64,000 bases of DNA from Methanothermobacter wolfeii. GTDB lineage: Archaea; Methanobacteriota; Methanobacteria; Methanobacteriales; Methanothermobacteraceae. Location of the stretch: positions 1,447,775-1,511,774 of the forward strand of contig NZ_CP104550.1 of assembly GCF_025397995.1 (NCBI RefSeq), read 5' to 3'. Under the pieces are notes generated by a model. It saw only the letters and a list, made by a program, of their open reading frames with translations. It was not told where the DNA came from and made no database searches. Position 1 is the first letter of the stretch, and each line of letters starts with the position of its first letter. The translations under genes and the position numbers were made by a program. This document shows, piece by piece, positions 39,667-47,163 of the stretch.

Positions 39667-40791
39667 ATGAAGTGTTACCTTACAGCCTGTGTTGCCGGTT
39701 TCATTGCCTTCAGTGAAGATCTGAAGATTATAGATTATGAACTTTTCCCGGAGGATGAGATACCCGGGAGGCTCATGGAGTCTCAGAGGGGCTCTCTCCT
39801 CCCTGAAGAGAAGAAGATCCTTGAAAGGCTGAGCAGGGAATACGATGAGGTGGTGGTTGAGGCCCCCGAATCCCCTGGCCCCAGGGAATTCCAGGGTGTG
39901 AGCTTCAGTGCACCCAGCAGGGCCGGTGCCTACCTGAGGGAGCACCTTGACACGGTCCTCAGGGAGATAACCGGAAGGGACCCCTCCAAGCTCATACACG
40001 CTTCCCTGCTATCCCTGACCCTTGAAAAAGTGAGGGAGTCCCTGAGTGAATCTGATAAGTTCATCATCCAAGCGATAAGTGCCCTTGATGAGCTTGACGA
40101 GGAGATAGGGAAGCTCATTGACCGCCTGAGGGAGTGGTACTCCCTTCATTTCCCTGAACTTGACACTGTGAAGAGCCATGAACAGTATGTCCAGCTCATC
40201 GCTGAGTACGGTGACAGGGACAGCATACTTGAGAACTTCAGGATGGATGTTGACGGGAGCATAGGGTCTGATGTGAGCCGGGAGGACCTCCATGTATTCA
40301 GGGGACTGGCAGAGAACATAATAAACCTCCAGAAGCTGAGGGATGAGACCGAAGCCTACATTGACCTTAAAATGGAGAAGATGGCCCCTAACCTCAGGGC
40401 CCTTGCAGGGTCCAATGTGGGCGCCCGGCTGATCGCCCATGCAGGGGGTCTCAGGGAACTTGCAATGCTCCCCTCATCAACTATACAGATCCTGGGGGCT
40501 GAGAAGGCACTCTTCAGGCACCTTAAGTCCCGTGCAAATCCCCCGAAGCATGGTGTGATCTTCCAGCACCCCTCAATACGTTCATCTCCATGGTGGATAC
40601 GCGGGAAGGTTGCAAGGCTCCTGGCGGGTAAGATAGCCCTTGCAGTGAGGAAGGATGTTTTCAGTCAGGAGTTCGATGAATCCCTGGTCCAAGAATTCAA
40701 TGAAAGGTTTGAGATGATAAAAAAACAGCACCCCATGCCTCCGGTTAAAAGGAAGGGGAGGCAGGGAAGGTCCCGTGCCAGGCGGGGTTGA
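39667..40791 (+). CDS. nop5: Nop5, C/D box sRNP core protein
   Basis: NOP56/58 family scaffold of the archaeal box C/D RNP that guides 2'-O-methylation. N-terminal domain, coiled coil (about 120-240) and the Nop domain ([20 protein letters not shown]) are present, with a basic [14 protein letters not shown] tail. The TATA-like TTATTTATAC (39632-39641) predicts an almost leaderless mRNA. It is coupled with fibrillarin just downstream. Confidence 0.92.
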
Positions 40792-40823
40792 AAAATTCCT
40801 GGATGAACTCAGGACAGGTTGAT

Positions 40824-41492
40824 ATGATGAAGCATGTGAAGGGTATGGATGGAGTTTTCATCATGAGGGATTCCCTTGTGACGGTTAACCTGACCCCGGG
40901 AGTCAGGGTTTACGGTGAGAAGCTCATTGAGTGGGGTGGCTCCGAGTACAGGGTCTGGGATCCCCGGAGATCAAAGATGGCCGCCGCGGTGCTCAATGGA
41001 CTCAGGGGCTTTCAGCTGAACCCGGAGTCAAGGGTCCTCTACCTGGGTGCATCTGCAGGTACAACAGCCTCCCATATATCCGATATTGTTACCATGGGGA
41101 GGGTCTACTGTGTTGAGTTCTCACCCAGGATGATGAGGGAACTCATTGAGGTCTGCAGGGTGAGGGGGAATATGGTCCCCCTCCTTGAGGATGCCTCAAG
41201 GCCCCTAGATTATATGAGGATGGTTGAGAATGCCGACCTTGTCTACTGTGACGTTGCACAGCCGGACCAGACAGGCCTCTTCATCAGGAACATGGACTGT
41301 TTCCTGAAGGATGATGGTTATGGTTTGATCATGGTAAAGGCCAGGAGCATAGATGTTACAAGGAGCCCTAGGAAGATCTTCCGTGAGGAGGCCGGGAAAC
41401 TCCGGGATTCAGGGTTCAGGATAATAGACCAGGTGGGTCTAAAGCCCTATGAAAAGGACCATATGGCTATTCTGGTCCAGAGAAGTGTTTAG
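40824..41492 (+). CDS. flpA: Fibrillarin-like rRNA/tRNA 2'-O-methyltransferase
   Basis: SAM-dependent methyltransferase of box C/D RNPs. [19 protein letters not shown] is the SAM site and [17 protein letters not shown] the catalytic region. The frame opens with TTG at 40788 inside nop5, but ATG 40824 with a GGTT SD gives the usual fibrillarin length. It is the last chromosomal gene before the prophage. Confidence 0.92.
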
Positions 41493-41513
41493 GAAATTAT
41501 GATATTTCCTGAG

Positions 41514-41536
41514 AAATTTTTAATAATAAAATTAAA
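41514..41536. other. Candidate prophage attachment core (A/T-only run)
   Basis: A 23-bp stretch of only A and T, starting AAATTTTTAATAATAA, 21 bp after the flpA stop and before the first prophage gene. The known psiM100 prophage is, as I recall, bordered by 21-bp direct repeats of A/T only, so this is the expected kind of site. The matching copy would be beyond the window. Confidence 0.45.
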
Positions 41537-41677
41537 CAAGAAAGTTTAATTTTCCCTTCAAATTTTCGTACTGATACTTATAGGAAGTAATATATTCAAT
41601 GCAATCACAACAACACATGCATGTCTCTGCCACAAACAATATCTCTTCTTATTTATTTTTTTATGTAATATCAATCA

Positions 41678-42532
41678 TCACTTGTCATAAACAGGACCCA
41701 CTATCCCCCAACCAAGATGTTGGAACCCTGCTGTGCAACATGGCACCCCCAGGGGCCGGCCCGTCTTCGTAGCGGAGACATAATCCCATATCGTCCCATC
41801 CTTGAGCTCAAACCCGCCAACTCTCAGGAGGTAGTGGCCGTACCATTTCCCGTCGTTACACTTCACCCGAACATGTTCGATTTTCACCTCGTAGCCCATC
41901 TCTTCGAGGACCTTGCTGAAGAGTTGGCAGGCGTCAGTACAGTTAATCCCACTTGTTGTCATTCTCATGACTGCAACATGATTAGGGACCTGATCATTAT
42001 AATAATATTTATACTTGCAGGTCTTTTTCACCCTTTCATAGAGGCTTGTTGCATCATGAAAAGTACCTATCTTTTCGATGACTTTAGTTGTCCAATGCCC
42101 TTTTAAAGATGGCTGAGGTTGAATGCTGATATAATTAGGCTCACGGCCATTAATCCTCACAAAATCCTTGTAACGCCTTAACATATCCTTGAATGTTCCT
42201 AAAGAAACATGGTCACTTTTACCTTGTTCAAGGTATATTATATTGGGTTCACGGCCATTAATCCTCACAAAATCCTCGTAGCGCCTTAGCATATCCCTAA
42301 ACTTCTTTATCTCAATCTTACCATTTGGCTGAGGTTGAATGCTGATATAATTAGGCTCACGGCCATTAATCCTCACAAAATCCTCGTAGCGCCTTAGCAT
42401 GTCCTTGAATACTGGTAACATCACCTTATATCCATTCTTTGTTGTTACATAGCGTGGTTCCCTCTTGTTCTTCATTTTGAAGTCCTCATACCTCTTCTTC
42501 ATATCAAGAAACTCATTTAGCCCCACTTCCAT
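41678..42532 (-). CDS. peiW: Pseudomurein endoisopeptidase, PeiW/PeiP-like
   Basis: Phage lysin that cuts the isopeptide bond in pseudomurein cross-links. Four repeats of about 35 residues (1-34, 38-70, 74-106, 110-143), each with a RYEDF...REP core, are pseudomurein-binding motifs. The C-terminal half is a transglutaminase-like cysteine protease with likely triad C198 (GINCTD), H233 (YGHYLL) and D250 (TIWDY). ATG 42532 has GGTGAT upstream, and that sequence also forms the end of a small upstream ORF. No signal peptide, so a holin or other release route is needed. The symbol is given because the host appears M. wolfeii-like; PeiP is equally possible. Confidence 0.88.
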   Translation of the reverse strand: MEVGLNEFLDMKKRYEDFKMKNKREPRYVTTKNGYKVMLPVFKDMLRRYEDFVRINGREPNYISIQPQPNGKIEIKKFRDMLRRYEDFVRINGREPNIIYLEQGKSDHVSLGTFKDMLRRYKDFVRINGREPNYISIQPQPSLKGHWTTKVIEKIGTFHDATSLYERVKKTCKYKYYYNDQVPNHVAVMRMTTSGINCTDACQLFSKVLEEMGYEVKIEHVRVKCNDGKWYGHYLLRVGGFELKDGTIWDYVSATKTGRPLGVPCCTAGFQHLGWGIVGPVYDK

Positions 42533-42536
42533 TGAA

Positions 42537-42623
42537 TCACCTTTTTTCAAGTATCTTCAGAATGAGTAACATACAGATAATTGTTAATAACATCCAATAC
42601 ATATTAATATCGCTTTTCATCAT
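42537..42623 (-). CDS. 28-residue single-span membrane peptide upstream of the lysin
   Basis: Opens MMKSDINMYWMLLTIICMLL and continues hydrophobic to a LEKR end, so one transmembrane helix fills nearly the whole peptide. GAGGGTG is four to seven bases before the two start codons. The TGA stop lies inside the ribosome binding site of the lysin gene, so translation of the two is coupled. A holin- or pinholin-like helper for the lysin is a reasonable guess; there is no family match to show it. Confidence 0.55.
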   Translation of the reverse strand: MMKSDINMYWMLLTIICMLLILKILEKR

Positions 42624-42680
42624 GAATCACCCTCACATATCATGATACTGATAAAATACAGTCAATGTACAGGTAAAACA

Positions 42681-43403
42681 TCACCACCCATAAACAGCCA
42701 CCTTGCCGGTCAGGACACAGTTCTGGCTTGAAATATTTAATGAAGTAACATCAGATGATGTATTCGTCCATCGAGCAATATGCTCTCCCCTCGAAACGTA
42801 GTTCTTGTTGTCTATTCTACTGTTTTCATTGACAAACAGCCTCCTAATCCCATTTTTAAGTGAAATCAATATATTCCCAATATTCACACATTGGACATTC
42901 GATGATATCTCCATTGCGAATAAGGGGTAAGGGGACGGCCAATTGGACAAATGGTTATGTGTACCACCCGAAGTCGTATAATGCATGAAACTAGAGTAGT
43001 TCTCCCTATCGGTGTCCCCATTCGGGTATATAGCAAAATGTTGGTCTGCTATATTAGAAGGGTCAGTCACGATAACAGCATATTCAATCCTCAAGAAATC
43101 ATAACCGTCCGTGGCAAGAGTGAATGACTGAACGGGACTCTGAAACTCCAAATCATCAAGTAAAACCCATTGTCCACTGCCACCTCCACCTCCATCTCCA
43201 CCACCCCCACCCGAGCTTATTCCCAGAAACTCCAAGAGGGCCTCCCTACCAAGAAACTCCAAGAGGGCCTCCCTACCAAGAAACTCCAAGAGGGCCTCCC
43301 TACCCAGAAACTCCAAGAGGGCCTCCCTATCAACCATGTGCTGATCATCATTCCAATCCCCCGCCGTCACCGGGCCATTAATCTTCCGATTATGCCAGAT
43401 CAT
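42681..43403 (-). CDS. Tail-fibre-like protein with tandem REALLEFLG repeats and Gly hinge
   Basis: N-terminal module contains GPVTAGDWNDDQHMVD, related to the two genes upstream. Then come four exact copies of REALLEFLG, a heptad-like leucine-rich stretch likely to form a coiled coil, then a linker of GGGGGDGGGGGSG, then a 160-residue domain of beta-rich appearance. Such a rod-hinge-head plan fits a receptor-binding tail fibre. It begins with an ATGA overlap on the previous gene. Confidence 0.65.
   Translation of the reverse strand: MIWHNRKINGPVTAGDWNDDQHMVDREALLEFLGREALLEFLGREALLEFLGREALLEFLGISSGGGGGDGGGGGSGQWVLLDDLEFQSPVQSFTLATDGYDFLRIEYAVIVTDPSNIADQHFAIYPNGDTDRENYSSFMHYTTSGGTHNHLSNWPSPYPLFAMEISSNVQCVNIGNILISLKNGIRRLFVNENSRIDNKNYVSRGEHIARWTNTSSDVTSLNISSQNCVLTGKVAVYGW
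43226..43330 (-). repeat. Four tandem 27-bp units within the fibre gene
   Basis: Units start at 43226, 43253, 43280 and 43307 (last one 24 bp), nearly identical, each encoding REALLEFLG. Copy number could vary between strains without breaking the frame. Confidence 0.9.
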
Positions 43404-44017
43404 AGACTATGCACCCTCCAAACCAGTTGATCCACATATCCATTCCCCGGGATGATCAGAGACAACGCAGGCTTATTCACAAAATCAGATGCCTTCACAT
43501 ACTTCCCAGTCATCACTCGCAACTCATTAGCACTAAAAACAGTACACGCCATAGTCAAAGATGACCCTTGCAGATATCCCTCCAACCTGCCACCTAACAA
43601 TGCATTCCCCTCCGTCAATGGACTTGGAAGAGTGAAGAGGGGGAGGCCGGGGCCACTCGTAGCACCATAACTTGGCCCCGAGGCAGAAAGAAGGAAATAT
43701 GACCCAGAATACCTCGACTCAGTACTATCACTATCCACCCGCAGATAAACAGGAGCATCATTCGAATCCGTCCTCTTTCCCTGACATTTGAACTCAATGA
43801 GGAACTCTGAGGGGAGACTCGTATGAGTATAATTCATATTGACAGTGTACTCACCACTTATCGCCGTCTCAGACCCCGCCCCCGTCCGGGGGATCTGCAG
43901 ACAATACTGGGACATGAAGACATCCATATCTTCAATGGCATGTTCATCATTCCAGTCATCACCAGTCACCTGATGCTCCTGAGAAGCAACAGCCTTATGA
44001 TACACTCTGAAAACCAA
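43400..44017 (-). CDS. Tail-fibre-like protein sharing an N-terminal module with its neighbours
   Basis: Opens VFRVYHKAVASQEHQVTG and continues DDWNDEHAIEDMDVFMSQ, then about 160 residues of Ser/Thr/Gly-rich beta-type sequence. The first 36 residues are nearly identical to the short ORF just upstream. TTG 44017 with GGTG five bases upstream gives a start one base after the previous stop. The head part is unrelated in sequence to that of the next fibre gene. Probably a second adhesin-like fibre or appendage protein. Confidence 0.6.
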   Translation of the reverse strand: MVFRVYHKAVASQEHQVTGDDWNDEHAIEDMDVFMSQYCLQIPRTGAGSETAISGEYTVNMNYTHTSLPSEFLIEFKCQGKRTDSNDAPVYLRVDSDSTESRYSGSYFLLSASGPSYGATSGPGLPLFTLPSPLTEGNALLGGRLEGYLQGSSLTMACTVFSANELRVMTGKYVKASDFVNKPALSLIIPGNGYVDQLVWRVHSL

Positions 44018-44018
44018 A

Positions 44019-44168
44019 CTAACACCCCACACTCACCTTCTTCACACTATCCCAATACTGGGACATGAAGACATCCATATCTTCAATGGCATGTTCATCA
44101 TTCCAGTCATCACCAGTCACCTGGTGCTCCTGTGATGCAACCTTCTTATGATATACTCTAAACACCAT
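44019..44168 (-). CDS. Short ORF duplicating the fibre N-terminal module
   Basis: 49 residues from ATG 44168: VFRVYHKKVASQEHQVTGDD and on to MSQY, then an unrelated eleven-residue end. DNA identity with the next gene's start extends over about 110 bp (43902-44010 against 44053-44161). It is probably a duplicated and truncated fibre gene, or a stub left when a fibre head was exchanged. GGAG is nine bases before the ATG. Confidence 0.5.
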   Translation of the reverse strand: MVFRVYHKKVASQEHQVTGDDWNDEHAIEDMDVFMSQYWDSVKKVSVGC

Positions 44169-44210
44169 CACTTCACACTCCCCATTTCTATCTCCTACCA
44201 AACAGGATTT

Positions 44211-45242
44211 CTATCTCCTACCAAACAAGTAATTCACAACTCCTGTGATGATTGTTGCGGTGGTGTATCTTATATCCCCATCTATAGACCCCCGTATATG
44301 TGTCCTGAGAGCTCCACCCATGAACTCGTACTCCACTTCTGTCACGATGAACCTTCTCCGCAGGGGGTCTTCGGGGATGATTATATGATCCCCTACCTTA
44401 CAATCGAAGTATCCCTCCACTACGCATTCAACTTCACTGTTGGGCCTCTTGGCCTTCTCTGATACTCTCTGGTTCTCACGGAGTGGATCTTTATCATCAT
44501 TTTTAACTTTATCAAAGAGACCCGTGTCAGTAGGGGAGCCATCAGAGACTTTCTCCTCTTTTAGTGGGGGGTTGCGGCCCGCGACGGGCCCCCCACTATG
44601 ACTTGGCCCGTAATCCGTATACTTCGGCCCCGCTGATGGGAGTGGTGTGGGGTTCCTGTTACCCCACTCGGGAGTCTCATACTCCGACTCATCAAATAAT
44701 GGGAAGGGGACACCCTCACCACCAGGCGGCCCAACCTTATACAATTTCACAGTTGAGACACTGAACACAGGCCCTGACCTTGCGGAGGACCAGTACTTCA
44801 TCTGAATAACCCACTCCTTATTCACATAGTACCCCGGGTCAATCACGAGGGCCTTAATCTCCTCATCCCAGTAAGGATAAATCCTGAGTCCGACTGTATA
44901 TTCCCATGCTACGGTCCATATCCCGGCAGTGGCGGATGGCCTGCCCCCCTGCGCCATCACAGCCGCACCCTTACTCGAAACCCCGATTGGTGTACTGAAG
45001 TCAGGGACCTCAATCACCATGTAACGCCAGTCCTCCACCGGTTTATGAGTGAAGCAGAATCTTGCAGCGGAGGCCCCTGGATTCGTAAATGGGGAGTACG
45101 CGACTGTCTTCTTCCTTGTCCACCCTAAAGCCCAACCCACGTCGACGTTCCAATCATCACTTTCAAGGTATTCTAGAGTTGGATCCTTAATGGGGACGCG
45201 GTACCAGCCACGGTTCTCTTGCAGCCACTTATCCGAGACCAA
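44211..45242 (-). CDS. Phage tail / baseplate-associated structural protein
   Basis: A 343-aa protein with an N-terminal Trp/Tyr-rich beta domain, a Pro/Gly-rich central stretch (about 180-235), a charged coil and a C-terminal beta region. No family recognised; place after the tape measure and two tail proteins indicates tail tip or baseplate. TTG 45242 start with GGGTGG upstream. A 19-bp segment at its 3' end is repeated just beyond the stop codon. Confidence 0.6.
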   Translation of the reverse strand: MVSDKWLQENRGWYRVPIKDPTLEYLESDDWNVDVGWALGWTRKKTVAYSPFTNPGASAARFCFTHKPVEDWRYMVIEVPDFSTPIGVSSKGAAVMAQGGRPSATAGIWTVAWEYTVGLRIYPYWDEEIKALVIDPGYYVNKEWVIQMKYWSSARSGPVFSVSTVKLYKVGPPGGEGVPFPLFDESEYETPEWGNRNPTPLPSAGPKYTDYGPSHSGGPVAGRNPPLKEEKVSDGSPTDTGLFDKVKNDDKDPLRENQRVSEKAKRPNSEVECVVEGYFDCKVGDHIIIPEDPLRRRFIVTEVEYEFMGGALRTHIRGSIDGDIRYTTATIITGVVNYLFGRR

Positions 45243-45243
45243 T

Positions 45244-45942
45244 TCAGTACACCACCCTCAGATTCTCAAGAGACTCGACAACCTCTGTTGCATCCTCTGT
45301 GATTTTTAATGATTTTAGGAGGTTAGGGTTGACCTCGAAACCCGCATTACCCTTGCATCCGATATACATCATTTTCCCATGCAGGATCCAGAAAATGTCA
45401 CGACCGGTTTCCTCCATAATGTTTTGGATCAGGTCATTCCATGTCACCGTGATTACCTTCACATCATCTTTTGTCTCCACCATCCCATGAAATGGGTGCA
45501 ACTTCATGAAGGTTTCCAGGGAGGATTTCCCTGGTTGAACCATGGTTCCATAGAGGTAACTCGCCCCTGCATTAACCCGTGACTGTGCAGGGATGCAGGA
45601 GTGGGGGTGTAATGTGATCCCACAGGACTGCAGGAACCGGAGGAGGACAACCCCCCATGAGTGAAACTCCTGCTCCTTAAAGGTGTAAGAGTATTGCATG
45701 AGGCGATTATGTATTGGTGAGGAGATCGCCCAGCAATTAGATGTCATACTACCATAATCGAGGGTGACATGATTCACATACCCCTCAAAGATTTTCTTAT
45801 CATCATCGGAGATTACACTTACAGAGTACCCCACACGCACCTCCTCATGGGTGGAGAATGTGGCCTTCGCAACAGAGTTGATCATGTGATTCACGCTTAA
45901 CCCTGTCACCGGGACTTCCCGGTTGTTCACCAGGATCTTCAC
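45244..45942 (-). CDS. Phage tail protein, baseplate hub-like
   Basis: GTG 45942 overlaps the stop of the preceding gene (GTGA) and has GGGGGTGAT upstream, opening VKILVNNREVPVTGLSVNHM. Such a start followed by binding-site-like beta domains resembles phage hub or late-control gpD-like proteins, but I see no decisive motif. The frame extends further upstream to 46038, overlapping the neighbour, which is unlikely to be used. Confidence 0.6.
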   Translation of the reverse strand: MKILVNNREVPVTGLSVNHMINSVAKATFSTHEEVRVGYSVSVISDDDKKIFEGYVNHVTLDYGSMTSNCWAISSPIHNRLMQYSYTFKEQEFHSWGVVLLRFLQSCGITLHPHSCIPAQSRVNAGASYLYGTMVQPGKSSLETFMKLHPFHGMVETKDDVKVITVTWNDLIQNIMEETGRDIFWILHGKMMYIGCKGNAGFEVNPNLLKSLKITEDATEVVESLENLRVVY

Positions 45943-46724
45943 CGGATCACCCCCTTCAAGATGAAGTAATCCGTGACTATCGTGGCCTCCTCCCAGGACA
46001 CATCCACAGTAAAATGTGGTGACTGTGACTTCAACCAACTATAATTCATCATCCTCCCAGGATCCACAGGGACACTGAAGCCTGTGTAGATGAAGCCCAT
46101 CCAATTATCCCCGGGGTTCCTCAAGTAGGCCCGTATTTTCCACCTGTCATCCCCCCCCTTATTCAGCCAGATCCATGGGATGAATCGCTTATCCCCTGCT
46201 ATACCCCCACTCTCTGTTAGTGGTTCTATGAGGATATCCTCATAGTCAAACCTGCTCTTCCGTGGGGGGTTGGGGAGGTTGAAATCGATGATCCACTCCT
46301 CATGACTGACGCGTGCTGGCACGGGTATCTCCGCACGGTAATTCACGGGGTATCCGGGGAAGGCTGTTCCTGACTTGTTAGTGGCGGTGGCCAGGATTAT
46401 GAACTGGAAGGGGCCGGTGCATGGTGGCTGCAGCGTGTACTCTACCATCACCTCATCCCCGGGTATGATCTTGTCAGGGAGGCGGGGCTCCTTAAAGGTT
46501 AGGGAGGATATCATTAGCTCATTCATCCATGACTGTTTCTCACTGAAGGAGGCGAAGGGATCATGGGCCGGCATGATTAGGAGGTCCTCAATGACCTCAT
46601 CCCCTGTGTTTTTTAGGATAGCGTAGCCCTTGATTGTGTCACCACGCCGGGCTACTATGAACTCCTCCTCCAGGTCAACCCACCCGCGGCCGCCGAACTC
46701 TATGAACCTGAAATCCATCACCAT
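45939..46724 (-). CDS. Phage tail structural protein
   Basis: ATG 46724 with GGAGTG five bases upstream gives a 261-aa protein with immunoglobulin-like beta character (GDTIKGYAILKNTGDEVIED). Overlaps the hub-like gene by GTGA. Lies in the tail-tip segment of the late operon; exact role unknown. Confidence 0.6.
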   Translation of the reverse strand: MVMDFRFIEFGGRGWVDLEEEFIVARRGDTIKGYAILKNTGDEVIEDLLIMPAHDPFASFSEKQSWMNELMISSLTFKEPRLPDKIIPGDEVMVEYTLQPPCTGPFQFIILATATNKSGTAFPGYPVNYRAEIPVPARVSHEEWIIDFNLPNPPRKSRFDYEDILIEPLTESGGIAGDKRFIPWIWLNKGGDDRWKIRAYLRNPGDNWMGFIYTGFSVPVDPGRMMNYSWLKSQSPHFTVDVSWEEATIVTDYFILKGVIR

Positions 46725-46728
46725 GGGA

Positions 46729-47163
46729 TCACTCCACGCCAACATGGAAATAGAAAGAGTTGAAATATGTGGGGGAGAAGTCCCCTGCCTTGAAGACCCT
46801 GCTTATATCAGAGGGTAGCTCCAGGTGGATGGTTAGGGTGTATTCTATGATCTCATCACTGAACCTGTCCAACTGGTAGGAGGGGGGTTCGATCATCCCC
46901 TTGAATACATTCACACCGTCTGTGATGGTTAGGAGGTCACGGCTCCTATCCCCCTGCACATAGGTCCCCTTATTTAGGAGGAAATCATTGCTGACCTGGT
47001 ACTTCGCCAATCCCATGAATAGTTTAACCTCATCCAGGGGGGTCTTCCCGGGCTTGGGGAGGGCCACGCATTGCAGGGTGACCTTTGGGAGGTTCACCTG
47101 CACGGATACTATCCCTGATGGTTTATGTCCCTGTATGCTCCAATCACCATAGACTATGATCAT
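46729..47163 (-). CDS. Phage distal-tail-like protein
   Basis: 144 aa, opening MIIVYGDWSIQGHKPSGIVS; starts inside the stop of the tape-measure gene (ATGA). The first gene after the tape measure in siphoviruses is often the distal tail protein, and the beta-rich sequence agrees. The call rests on position. Confidence 0.55.
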   Translation of the reverse strand: MIIVYGDWSIQGHKPSGIVSVQVNLPKVTLQCVALPKPGKTPLDEVKLFMGLAKYQVSNDFLLNKGTYVQGDRSRDLLTITDGVNVFKGMIEPPSYQLDRFSDEIIEYTLTIHLELPSDISRVFKAGDFSPTYFNSFYFHVGVE

